A DNA stretch of 64,000 nucleotides, taken from contig JANNOM010000009.1 in NCBI GenBank assembly GCA_031399065.1, forward strand, positions 8,987 through 72,986, written 5' to 3'. Each line of letters begins with the position of its first letter. Position 1 is the first letter of the stretch. Positions 38,263-47,283 of this stretch are shown piece by piece. The stretch comes from JADCRZ01 sp031399065 (GTDB taxonomy: Bacteria > Bacteroidota > Bacteroidia > Chitinophagales > Chitinophagaceae). Below the pieces are notes generated by a model. That model saw nothing but the letters and a program-made list of their open reading frames with translations, was not told the origin of the DNA and searched no databases. A program made the position numbers and the translations under genes.

Positions 38263-40179
38263 ATGAAACTCAATATATTTTTTGCCATCCTGTTATTGTC
38301 AACTGCTTTTTCATGTGAAAAGAAGTTAGACCTTGTACCCACTGATTTCCTGGCTCCTGCAAATTATTATGAAACCCGTGTGCAAATGGAAGCGGCACTG
38401 GCGGGGGTATACGATGCGCTGCTGAACCGGTTTACTTATTCAGAAGAGTATCAATATGCATTCACCAGCGGCACGGATGAAAATGCCACTAACCAGCGCA
38501 TCAACAATTTTGACATACCGGCCCATTATAATGCCACCAGTGCCAGCGTTTATATAGGAGGCTTCTGGCAGCAATTGTATGTGGGTGTAAACAGGGCAAA
38601 CCTGTTGTTGCAGAATATCGATAAGCCTACGGATTTAACGGCCGAACAACGCAATTTTATCCGTGGAGAAGCCATGTTTTTACGCGCTTATTATTATTTT
38701 ATGCTTACGCAGTGGTTTGGTGATGTACCCTTATCTACCACACCTACTACTTCCCTTCAAACTGCGCAACTGGCAAGAACTCCATCCATACAGGTATACG
38801 ATTTCATCATAAAAGAAATGACTACCGCCGACAGCCTTCTTGCCAATCAGAAAGCGACGGCTTTCGCTTATAGCGAAAAAGTGACGCAAACAGTGGTTGA
38901 AGGAATGCTGGCCCGTGTTTGCCTGTATGCGGCAGGGCACCCGGTAAACGACACAAAGAGGTATTTAGAAGCCGCGCAATGGGCCACCAAAGTAATGAGT
39001 TCCGGACTTCATTCTCTGAACCCCGATTTTCAACAGGTATTCATTAACCATACCGCAGACCAGTACGATAATATGCACCGGGAAAGTATGTGGGAAGTAG
39101 GTGCCACTTTTCTACCAGGAGCTACCCAGTTAAGAGAAGGGTCGCATACAAGGGTCGGTATAAGTAATGCCCTCAGCATTAACAACTTATATGGAAGATC
39201 GTATGGTTGGGACAGAGCCACTGCCCGTTTGTATTACACGTACGAAAATGGAGATCTCCGCCGCGATTGGTCTATTTCTCCTTTTACGTACACAGGCGGA
39301 ACGCTCAGCACAGCCCCTACGGAAAACTATTATGCTGCAACGGCCACTAAATGGGCTCGCTTCCCCGGAAAGTGGCGTAGGCAATATGAAATTGCCCGGC
39401 CTGCCGATAACAATATAAGCCCTAAGAACATACCTGTTCTTCGTTATGCCGATGTACTGCTGATGTTTGCAGAAGCTGAAAATGAGGTAAATGGTCCCAC
39501 ACCGGCAGCAATAGAAGCAGTTAATCTCGTAAGAAGAAGAGCTTTTGGTATCACCAAAGGTTCTAAGGGAATAAGTAATATTGTTATCGACAATGGCGGA
39601 ACGGGTTATTCTTCTACCGCACCTACTATTACTTTCACCGGAGGTACAAGGGTAGTAAGGCCTGCCGGCCCCTACGGTACGGTGGCAAATGCGGAACCCC
39701 GCGCGGTCGTTACAGTCTCAGTAGGAGCAATTACCAGCGTAACGATCGTTACTACCGGGGATGGATATACTACCGCACCAACGGTAACGCTCTCAGGTAC
39801 TAATACAAGTGCTAAATTAACCGCCGTACTGGCTACCAGTGCAGACCTTAAACCTGCGGAGTACGCATCAAAAGAATTATTCCGCAAGCTGATACAGGAT
39901 GAACGTATGCGCGAACTTTCTTTTGAGTACCTGAGAAGGCAGGACCTTAAACGCTGGAACCTATTACAGGAAAAAGTACTCCAGTTAGCCGATGAAGCCG
40001 TGAACGGAAGTCAGACCCAGCTTCCCGACGGAACCCAGTTGTTTCCCGCTGCTGCTACAGGCGACAGACCACAGTATGTTACAGGAGCTACCTATTATTC
40101 TCCGAAATGGGTATATTTCCCTATTCCCATTCAGGAGATTGTTAACAATAAACTTGCTACGCAGAACGAAGGCTTTTGA
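38263..40179 (+). CDS. SusD-family lipoprotein with an inserted beta-rich domain (main PUL)
   Basis: 638 residues, longer than most SusD proteins. Lipidated Cys at 18 (TAFSC). N-terminal SusD features: EAMFLRAYYYFMLTQWFGDVP. An extra segment of about 90 residues, 435-527, sits between VNLVRRRAFGI and the conserved helix ELFRKLIQDERMRELSFEYL. It is low in charge, rich in Gly, Thr and Val, and internally repeated (GGTGYSSTAPTITFTGG and GDGYTTAPTVTLSG). After it the normal C-terminal hallmarks resume: RRQDLKRWNLL and YFPIPIQEIVNNKLATQNEGF. The frame is intact through the insert. It should lid the SusC encoded just upstream. Confidence 0.93.
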   Translation: MKLNIFFAILLLSTAFSCEKKLDLVPTDFLAPANYYETRVQMEAALAGVYDALLNRFTYSEEYQYAFTSGTDENATNQRINNFDIPAHYNATSASVYIGGFWQQLYVGVNRANLLLQNIDKPTDLTAEQRNFIRGEAMFLRAYYYFMLTQWFGDVPLSTTPTTSLQTAQLARTPSIQVYDFIIKEMTTADSLLANQKATAFAYSEKVTQTVVEGMLARVCLYAAGHPVNDTKRYLEAAQWATKVMSSGLHSLNPDFQQVFINHTADQYDNMHRESMWEVGATFLPGATQLREGSHTRVGISNALSINNLYGRSYGWDRATARLYYTYENGDLRRDWSISPFTYTGGTLSTAPTENYYAATATKWARFPGKWRRQYEIARPADNNISPKNIPVLRYADVLLMFAEAENEVNGPTPAAIEAVNLVRRRAFGITKGSKGISNIVIDNGGTGYSSTAPTITFTGGTRVVRPAGPYGTVANAEPRAVVTVSVGAITSVTIVTTGDGYTTAPTVTLSGTNTSAKLTAVLATSADLKPAEYASKELFRKLIQDERMRELSFEYLRRQDLKRWNLLQEKVLQLADEAVNGSQTQLPDGTQLFPAAATGDRPQYVTGATYYSPKWVYFPIPIQEIVNNKLATQNEGF

Positions 40180-40203
40180 TTGCTTACTATAAAAACTATT
40201 TAT

Positions 40204-41130
40204 ATGAAATTATTATCGACAGTGCTGGCAGTACCTGCTTTGCTTGGCATGTTATCCTGTAACAAGGTAAACGTGGAATCACCAGATGACTTTAATGTGG
40301 CGTTGCAGGGAACAACTTTTTCAGTAAACGATTCTGTCCGGTTTACGCTTCAGGGAAATCCTGATAACATACTGTTTTATTCCGGGGAAAAAGGATTCGA
40401 ATATGAAAAGAGGAACGTTTTTACTGCTGACGGAGGAATTCCCCAAATGCAATTTATCGGAAACGTAAACTTCGGTGACCTTTCGATTGCTAACCGTAAT
40501 CTAAGTGTTCTGGTATCTACCGATTTCAATGGTAACTACAATGCAGCCGGCGTTCAGTCTGCTACCTGGACGGATATTACCAGTAGGGCCATTCTACCGG
40601 CGGCCGTCAACACCAATACTGCATCCGGTATTATAAATCTTTCAGACCTGAAAGTGGATCAAAAGCCTATTTACGTAGCGTTCCGGTATGTTTCGCAAAG
40701 TCCGGCAACGCTTAAACAGCGGCAATGGACTATCAGCGGCTTCCAGTTTAATACGCAGTTCCCGGATGGAAGGACGTTTGCCAATGCGAACAGTATGTAT
40801 ACAGGCGGTTTTGGTACGGTTGATCTGGCAGGTGCTGCAGATACCTGGACGAGACCTACTTCAGTTACTTCTACGAATATTCAAAAAAAAGGGCTCGACC
40901 CGGGTGTTGAAGCCGATGATGACTGGTCCATCACGAAAGCGTTTGATATCAGCAAAGCCAACAGGAGTACCGGTGAGGTGCTGAAACATATTTCTTACCT
41001 CACACCGCCGGCGTATGCATATAAGTATGCAGCACCGGGAACATATAAAGTAGTATTTGTTGCTCAAAACAGTATTAAGGGTACTACTAAGGAAGTGGTA
41101 CGCGAATTCAACATTACCGTCACACCTTAA
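40204..41130 (+). CDS. DUF5017-type surface lipoprotein, probable glycan-binding
   Basis: 308 residues from the ATG at 40204; this start gives a lipoprotein signal with Cys at 19 (GMLSC), while the open frame begins 8 codons earlier without support. The N-terminal part has the DUF5017 pattern FTLQGNPDNILFYSGEKGFE; a beta-sandwich domain follows, and the C-terminus ends in an Ig-like strand set (EVVREFNITVTP). Genes in this position, right behind SusC/SusD, often encode surface glycan-binding proteins; that role is inferred from context. It is 24 bp after SusD and 8 bp before GH97. Confidence 0.75.
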   Translation: MKLLSTVLAVPALLGMLSCNKVNVESPDDFNVALQGTTFSVNDSVRFTLQGNPDNILFYSGEKGFEYEKRNVFTADGGIPQMQFIGNVNFGDLSIANRNLSVLVSTDFNGNYNAAGVQSATWTDITSRAILPAAVNTNTASGIINLSDLKVDQKPIYVAFRYVSQSPATLKQRQWTISGFQFNTQFPDGRTFANANSMYTGGFGTVDLAGAADTWTRPTSVTSTNIQKKGLDPGVEADDDWSITKAFDISKANRSTGEVLKHISYLTPPAYAYKYAAPGTYKVVFVAQNSIKGTTKEVVREFNITVTP

Positions 41131-41138
41131 TCATACCT

Positions 41139-42992
41139 GTGCACAATATTTGTAAAACGACACTGCTGTATGCAGGTGTATATTGTTTCTTTCTGTCGGG
41201 AAGCATAACACATGCCGAGGCTCAAACCTTCAGTCAGTCGTCACCAGACGGCAAAACGGTCGCAGTGGTGGAACTGGACGTCAGCAAGGCGTTGCGATAT
41301 AGTATGCTTCGTTACAATGTGCCGTTAGTAAATGCTTCCACGTTAGGGTTGTCTTTTACGGGAGGAAGCTCTATCGGAAAAAAAGTAATTATAACTTCTT
41401 CTAAAAAGAAAAACCACCGGGAAACCTTTGCCTGGCCTTTTGGGGAAAGGGACTCCATTACCAATCATTTTAATGAACTGGCACTGTACTGCAAGGAGGC
41501 GGACGGTGCCGGTTTCGTTGTGCGTTTCCGTGTATTCAACGATTGTATAGGTTTCAGATACGAGTATAATCCGGTATCAGACACCCCGTTGAATATAGTG
41601 GATGAACACACCAGCTTCCAGCTCGCCCGGTCGTACCTGCTGTACCAGTACAACCAGGAAACAGAGTTCTCTGCCCTGCCGGTAGATACCTCTTTGAAAA
41701 AAACCTGCGACCTGCCCGCTACGCTGGCATCAGAAAGCGGCTATATAAGTATAGGAGAAGCTTTTAATATGGATTATACGAAGGCGGTTTTGAAAGGCGG
41801 TACAACAACCAACATGCTTTCCATTTCGTTGGGAAAAGATCCCGTAATAGTGAAAAAAGAATTCATTTCGCCCTGGCGCACCATTGCTTTTTCCGCTACA
41901 GCCATAGGCCTTCATGCTTTCAGCGATCTTCCGTTCCGGCTCACCGATCCCGGCACACAGGACGCTTCACGGTTCCGGCCAGGGAAACTGATAAGAGCCA
42001 AGCTTACCACAAAAGATGGAAAAGCCTGTATTGATTTCGCCAAAAAAAACAATCTTCAATATATCTTGTTTGACGCCGGATGGTATGGAAAGGAATTCAA
42101 TTCCTCCTCCGATCCGCTTACGGTGATTCCTGCAATCGATATGCAGGAAGTGGTTGCTTATGGAAAGAAAAAGAATATCGGCGTAATTCTGTATGTAAAT
42201 TATGTAGGTTTAAAACAGAAGCTGGATAGCATACTGTTACAATACCAGTCATGGGGAATTGCTGGTATGAAATTCGGATTCGTGGATGGCATCCGGCAAC
42301 AGGGTATCACCTGGCTAATGGAGGCAGTAAAAAAGGCGACCGACAAAGGATTTATAGTAGATGTTCATGACAACTACAAACCCACCGGCATTAGCAGGAA
42401 GTATCCGGGCTGGTTTACGCAGGAAGGTATCCGGGGAAATGAACATGCTTCGGAAGCCTTACATAACAACATACTGCCTTATACCCGTTTTCTGGCAGGC
42501 GCCGCCGATTATACGTTCTGTTACCCCAATGCGAATGAATCGTTTAACCGCAGCAGGATGTCAAAGAATGTACTGGTAAGCAAAGCGCATCAACTGGCAT
42601 TGACGGTTATTTATTACAGTCCTTTACAGGCGGTGTTCTGGTATGGTGCCCCCGAGGATTATCGTAATGAAACCGAAATCGAGTTTTTTAAACTCGTACC
42701 TACCGTTTGGAACCAGTCCATTTACCTGAAGGGAAAGATAGGCACCTATACCTCTGTAGCCAGGAAGAATGGACGGAACTGGTTTATAGGCAGCATTGCA
42801 GGGCTCGAAGACTGGAACGACAGCATTCCTCTTTCTTTCCTTGACAAAGGCAGTCAATACAAGGCAGTCGTATTCGAAGATGACGGCGAAGGCAGCATTA
42901 TCCGGAAAGAAATGACGGTAAAAAAAGACGGTAAAATAAAAATTCAAATTAAATCAAAAGGCGGACAGGCTATTTATCTTACTCCTATGTGA
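41139..42992 (+). CDS. GH97 family alpha-glycosidase
   Basis: 617 residues. The start is a GTG at 41139, which opens a signal peptide ending near THAEAQ; no ATG fits. The GH97 N-terminal beta-supersandwich is visible (SPDGKTVAVVELD, then FRVFNDCIGFRYEY), followed by the catalytic barrel with LFDAGWYG, GVILYVNYVG, KFGFVDG, VDVHDNYKPTG and TQEGIRGNE. The HDN motif (Asp 411) matches the retaining, alpha-galactosidase-like branch, which uses an Asp nucleophile, better than the inverting SusB-type glucosidases; this is a motif judgement. It probably removes terminal alpha-galactose or alpha-glucose in the periplasm. Confidence 0.9.
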   Translation: MHNICKTTLLYAGVYCFFLSGSITHAEAQTFSQSSPDGKTVAVVELDVSKALRYSMLRYNVPLVNASTLGLSFTGGSSIGKKVIITSSKKKNHRETFAWPFGERDSITNHFNELALYCKEADGAGFVVRFRVFNDCIGFRYEYNPVSDTPLNIVDEHTSFQLARSYLLYQYNQETEFSALPVDTSLKKTCDLPATLASESGYISIGEAFNMDYTKAVLKGGTTTNMLSISLGKDPVIVKKEFISPWRTIAFSATAIGLHAFSDLPFRLTDPGTQDASRFRPGKLIRAKLTTKDGKACIDFAKKNNLQYILFDAGWYGKEFNSSSDPLTVIPAIDMQEVVAYGKKKNIGVILYVNYVGLKQKLDSILLQYQSWGIAGMKFGFVDGIRQQGITWLMEAVKKATDKGFIVDVHDNYKPTGISRKYPGWFTQEGIRGNEHASEALHNNILPYTRFLAGAADYTFCYPNANESFNRSRMSKNVLVSKAHQLALTVIYYSPLQAVFWYGAPEDYRNETEIEFFKLVPTVWNQSIYLKGKIGTYTSVARKNGRNWFIGSIAGLEDWNDSIPLSFLDKGSQYKAVVFEDDGEGSIIRKEMTVKKDGKIKIQIKSKGGQAIYLTPM

Positions 42993-43034
42993 TGGCTTAA
43001 TGGATAGTCCGTAGAAGTGAATTAAATCTTCATA

Positions 43035-44549
43035 ATGAAAAATAGCTTTTTAATAGTAATGATATTTATTATAGCTTCTCCGGGTATATCCTACACCCAA
43101 TGGAAGTCCGAATGGGTGAGATACGGCCGCAACGGAAAGCTGGTTTACAAGCAAGACGAAAGAGGAAACCGTATACCCGATTTCTCCATGGTGGGGTACA
43201 AAACCGGTAATACACCATTTCCTCAGTATGCTATTGTAAAAACGCTTGTTCCTTCTGGTAAGGACGATACCCGCCAGATACAGGATGCTATTAACGAGCT
43301 GGGGGAAATGCCCCTGGTAAATGAACAGCGGGGTTGCATAGTGTTGAAAAAAGGCGATTATATTGTAAGCAAGCCCATTTATATTGTGCATAGCGGCATT
43401 CAGCTGAAAGGGGAGGGTGATGGTGAAATAGAAACGGTGATACGGTATATAGCATCCAGCCAAAGCGATTTATTTATCATTGGAAGTAAGGATTCATTAA
43501 CCCGGACACCGGGTACCATGCAGTATATTACAGACGAATATATACCTGTTGGTGCGAACACTTTTAACGTAGCCACTACCGGGTCGCTAAACAAGGGTGA
43601 TCATATACTGGTATCCAGGCCGGCAACCGCAGAATGGATACACGAAATAGGAATGGATAGCATTCGCAAATTACCACCGAATGGAAGGCAGTGGACACCG
43701 GCAGAATATGGTTTGCATTATGAACGGGTAATTACCTCCATAGATAGGAATAAAAACCTGGTTACAGTGCATGCCCCCATAGTGATGCCAATCGACAAAA
43801 AATACGGTGGGGCAACCATATACAAATACCGGTATAACGAACGCGTGAGCAATACCGGTATCGAACATATAAGAATGGTATCTTCTTTTACTTCCGATAC
43901 GGCTGAAGATCATGGCTGGAATGCAATACTGATAAGAAATGCCGAGCATTGCTGGGTAGATAAGGTTACGGCTGTTCATTTTGGCTATAGTTGTACAAAT
44001 ATTGCAGCTACATCCCGCAATATTACGGTCAGTAATTCCTCCTGCCTGGATCCCGTATCCCGGATTCACGGCGGCAGAAGGTATTCGTTTAACTGCGACG
44101 GACAGTTGAATCTGATAAAAAACTGCATTACACGTAACGGCCGTCACGATTATGTTACCGGGGGTAGAACCTGCGGCCCTAACGTGTTTGTACATTCATC
44201 ATCCACAAAAGCACATGCCGACATCGGACCCCATAACAGATGGGCTACGGGTTGCCTGTTCGATAATATCGTTACGGATGGCGAAATAAGGGTTCAGGAC
44301 CGTGGGCCTTCAGGCACTGGCCATGGGTGGTCGGGTGCTTACCAGGTTTTCTGGAACTGTAAAGCAAAAGATATGGTTTGTCAGCAACCGCCTATGTCAC
44401 TCAACTGGAACATAGGAGCAAAATCCATAAAGGGTAAGCCCTGGAATAAAAGGCCGGATGGTATCTGGGAAGGAACAGGGGAAAGCAATATGGAAATCAC
44501 TTCCTTGTATGACGCACAGATGAAAGAAAGAAATGATGCAAAAAAATAA
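43035..44549 (+). CDS. Secreted pectate-lyase-like parallel beta-helix protein
   Basis: 504 residues, signal peptide 1-21 (ending GISYTQ). A Pectate_lyase_3-like opening is seen in DDTRQIQDAINELGEMP and GCIVLKKGDYIVSKPIYI with GIQLKGEG, followed by a long right-handed helix with coils such as RNAEHCWVDKVTAVHFGYS and NITVSNSSCLDP. Near the C-terminal side there are several His, Arg and Asp residues (RNGRHDYVTGG, GPHNRWATGC) that could form a catalytic cleft. I cannot place it in a lyase family. It lacks a T9SS domain, so a periplasmic location is likely. In this PUL it may be a lyase, an epimerase or a glycosidase. Confidence 0.8.
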   Translation: MKNSFLIVMIFIIASPGISYTQWKSEWVRYGRNGKLVYKQDERGNRIPDFSMVGYKTGNTPFPQYAIVKTLVPSGKDDTRQIQDAINELGEMPLVNEQRGCIVLKKGDYIVSKPIYIVHSGIQLKGEGDGEIETVIRYIASSQSDLFIIGSKDSLTRTPGTMQYITDEYIPVGANTFNVATTGSLNKGDHILVSRPATAEWIHEIGMDSIRKLPPNGRQWTPAEYGLHYERVITSIDRNKNLVTVHAPIVMPIDKKYGGATIYKYRYNERVSNTGIEHIRMVSSFTSDTAEDHGWNAILIRNAEHCWVDKVTAVHFGYSCTNIAATSRNITVSNSSCLDPVSRIHGGRRYSFNCDGQLNLIKNCITRNGRHDYVTGGRTCGPNVFVHSSSTKAHADIGPHNRWATGCLFDNIVTDGEIRVQDRGPSGTGHGWSGAYQVFWNCKAKDMVCQQPPMSLNWNIGAKSIKGKPWNKRPDGIWEGTGESNMEITSLYDAQMKERNDAKK

Positions 44550-44553
44550 TATA

Positions 44554-46014
44554 ATGAGCATAACTCAATGTAAGCTATTGATGATCTTATTGCTGGCACA
44601 TACTTTATCGCCCGCTCAGAAAGGGATTTCTAAACCTAATATCGTTTTCATTTATACAGACGATCAGCGTTTCGATGCAATGAGCATCGTACAAATGGAG
44701 CAAGGTAAAAAAGCCCGGTTCCCTTACCTGAAAACTCCTAATATGGACCGGATAGCAAAGGAAGGAGTGCGCTTCAGGAATGCCTTCGTCACGCTCTCAT
44801 TATGTTCTCCCAGCCGGGCAGCGATATTAACCGGAAGGTATAATCATTTGAACGGCATTATCGATAATTATCATCCTTTCAGGGATTCTGTCACGACTTT
44901 CCCCTCAATGCTGAAAAAAGCGGGCTATACTACCGGGTATATCGGTAAGTGGCACATGGGCAGTCAGAGCGGTAAGCGGCCCGGGTTCGACTATTCAGCC
45001 AGTTACCTGGGTCACGGACGATATAATGACTGTCCTTTTGAAGTTAATGGCAACAATGAGCCGACCATCGGATGGGTAGATGATAAAGCTACTGACTATG
45101 CACTTGATTTTATAAAGCAGCATAAAGACGGCCCCTTCCTTGTAATGATCGGTTATAAATCCCCTCATGCCACGCCATTACCACCCGCTCGGTATACCGG
45201 TCTGTATAATTCTGATCTTTTGACCAAACCAGTGAACGAACGTTCGAAGTCGGCCTATGTTTCTTTCGATAAGCCGGGTTATGCAGGCACCGATAAAGAG
45301 CTTTATTCATGGACGGACAGTAATGCCAGTAGGGTAAAACCATATTTCCGAACGGTTGCCGGGGTAGATGATAATGTGGGCCGAGTGCTTGATCTGCTGA
45401 AAGAGCTGAAACTGGATAACAATACCATCGTGGTATTCACCAGCGATAACGGTTATTTCCAAGGCGAACACGGTTTATACGATAAACGAGCGGCATATGA
45501 AGAGAGTATGCGTGTTCCGTTGCTGATAAAATATCCTGCCATATTTCCCAAAGGAGCATTGGTAGATGAAATGGTACTGAACATAGACTTGCCGTCTACA
45601 TTGCTCGACCTAGCCGGTGTTCAGCCGCCGGAAGTATATCAGGGTAAAAGTATAACAGGTATTATCGGTAAAAATAAAAAGAAATGGCGTACCTCCTTTT
45701 TCTATGAATATTTCTACGAGAGTAATGCAGCTGTACCTACTATACTGGCCGTTCGCACCGATGATTACAAACTGATTAAGTATCCCGGCCAGGAAGATTG
45801 GACGGAATTATTCGATCTGAAAAGGGATCCTTATGAAATGACAAATCTGTACAACAATAAAGCATACGTTGATTTAAAAAATAAGATGGAGGCCGAATTA
45901 AAAAAACTTGAGGAAGAAACTATGTATTCCATGCCTCGGAATGCCCAGAAAAGACCTTTAGATGAAAACGGTAGATACCTACCTTATTCATCTATCAAAA
46001 AAAACAGCAAATAA
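44554..46014 (+). CDS. Secreted sulfatase, formylglycine-dependent
   Basis: 486 residues from the ATG at 44554, which gives a compact signal peptide (MSITQCKLLMILLLAHTLSPA); an ATG at 44533 would overlap the preceding stop by 17 bp. The sulfatase motifs are intact: metal ligands in FIYTDDQRF, the maturation site LCSPSRAAILTGR with Cys 84 as the residue to become formylglycine, GYIGKWHMG, and FTSDNGYFQGEHG. The C-terminus has LFDLKRDPYEMTNLY. It should remove sulfate esters from the polysaccharide or its fragments. A formylglycine-generating enzyme is required and is not in this window. Confidence 0.93.
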   Translation: MSITQCKLLMILLLAHTLSPAQKGISKPNIVFIYTDDQRFDAMSIVQMEQGKKARFPYLKTPNMDRIAKEGVRFRNAFVTLSLCSPSRAAILTGRYNHLNGIIDNYHPFRDSVTTFPSMLKKAGYTTGYIGKWHMGSQSGKRPGFDYSASYLGHGRYNDCPFEVNGNNEPTIGWVDDKATDYALDFIKQHKDGPFLVMIGYKSPHATPLPPARYTGLYNSDLLTKPVNERSKSAYVSFDKPGYAGTDKELYSWTDSNASRVKPYFRTVAGVDDNVGRVLDLLKELKLDNNTIVVFTSDNGYFQGEHGLYDKRAAYEESMRVPLLIKYPAIFPKGALVDEMVLNIDLPSTLLDLAGVQPPEVYQGKSITGIIGKNKKKWRTSFFYEYFYESNAAVPTILAVRTDDYKLIKYPGQEDWTELFDLKRDPYEMTNLYNNKAYVDLKNKMEAELKKLEEETMYSMPRNAQKRPLDENGRYLPYSSIKKNSK

Positions 46015-46042
46015 CATTATTACGAATCTGTAAATCTATGAA

Positions 46043-47248
46043 ATGAAAATGATAAAAAGTGCATACAGCAATGAGAGGATCGCCGGAAGCACCCTGCTAT
46101 GTTTATTAGTGATTGTGGCAATCAGTGCTTTTTCGAAAAAGGATGAGGAAATTAATGTCGACAAAATAATAACACTTGCCGAGAGGCAGTATTCCATGGC
46201 GATCAACGCTAATAATGAACCGCTGAAGTTTGCCCGGTCTGTTAATGAAAGCGGACTTACCGTATATTCAAAGGCGGCTGATTGGACGAGTGGTTTCTTT
46301 GCGGGAAATCTCTGGCAATTATATCGATTCACCAAAAAGGATCAATGGAAGAAGTATGCTCAAAAATGGACGGTAAGCCTCGCAGAACAGCAATACAATG
46401 CTACTACGCACGATCTTGGTTTTATGGTTAATGATTCCTACGGTCTGGGTTATGAGCTTACCAGAGACGATTCCTATAAGAATGTAATTATTCAGGCGTC
46501 CAAAAGTCTAAGTTCACGCTATCATCCAAAAGTGGGTGCCATCAAGTCCTGGGATAATAAAATATGGTCTTACCCGGTGATCGTGGATAACCTCATGAAC
46601 CTGGAAATGTTATTCTGGGCTACCAAAGTGACCGGTGATTCTTCTTATTATAAGATTGCGGTGCAACATGCAGATACCGATCTTAAATACCGGTTCAGAA
46701 AAGATAACAGCAGTTACCATGTACTCGACTTCGACCTTAGCACGGGAAAGCTGCTGGCAAAAAAGACACACCAGGGTTTCGCGGATAGTTCCTGCTGGTC
46801 GCGCGGCCAGGCATGGGCCATATATGGTTACACTACATTGTACAGGGAGACCAATAACCCAAAATACCTTCAGCAGGCGATCGGGGCGGCGGATTATTTT
46901 CTCGTGCAAACGGCCAGAGTAAAAGATCATATACCTTACTGGGATTTCCAGGATACTGCCATACCGAATGCCCCCAGAGATGCGTCTGCGGCGGCCATTG
47001 CTGCCAGCGGATTGCTGGAACTCAGTAAGTACGATAAGCAGCATAAAGAAAGATTCTATGGTGCTGCGGTAAATATGCTTCAAAGCCTTTCTTCTCCAGA
47101 ATACCTGGCGAGCGAAGGAACCAACGGCTACTTTTTATTAAAGCACAGTGTGGGTAATAAGCCAAAGAATAGTGAAGTAGATGTGCCATTGATCTATGCA
47201 GATTATTATTTCCTGGAAGCGTTGTACCGTTATCAGCATTACAATTAA
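46043..47248 (+). CDS. GH88 unsaturated glucuronyl hydrolase
   Basis: 401 residues with an N-terminal hydrophobic signal (about 14-32). The (alpha/alpha)6 barrel features of GH88 are clear: DWTSGFFAGNLW, HDLGFM with Asp 124, PVIVDNLMNLEML with Asp 182 (the two Asp residues matching the hydration-catalysing pair of the family), and CWSRGQAWAIYGYT. The end has RDASAAAIAASGLLEL and PLIYADYYFLEAL. GH88 enzymes remove the 4,5-unsaturated uronic acid left at the non-reducing end by a polysaccharide lyase, so they pair logically with the lyases encoded on either side. This is the best evidence that the substrate contains uronic acid. Confidence 0.93.
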   Translation: MKMIKSAYSNERIAGSTLLCLLVIVAISAFSKKDEEINVDKIITLAERQYSMAINANNEPLKFARSVNESGLTVYSKAADWTSGFFAGNLWQLYRFTKKDQWKKYAQKWTVSLAEQQYNATTHDLGFMVNDSYGLGYELTRDDSYKNVIIQASKSLSSRYHPKVGAIKSWDNKIWSYPVIVDNLMNLEMLFWATKVTGDSSYYKIAVQHADTDLKYRFRKDNSSYHVLDFDLSTGKLLAKKTHQGFADSSCWSRGQAWAIYGYTTLYRETNNPKYLQQAIGAADYFLVQTARVKDHIPYWDFQDTAIPNAPRDASAAAIAASGLLELSKYDKQHKERFYGAAVNMLQSLSSPEYLASEGTNGYFLLKHSVGNKPKNSEVDVPLIYADYYFLEALYRYQHYN

Positions 47249-47283
47249 ACTTTTGCCTGTTATATAATAATAAAACGATTGCC

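Noticed and set aside
43671..44195. 174-codon minus-strand open frame
   Set aside because: Antisense to the beta-helix protein, whose plus-strand product has a signal peptide and ordered repeats; no start context or homology was recognised.
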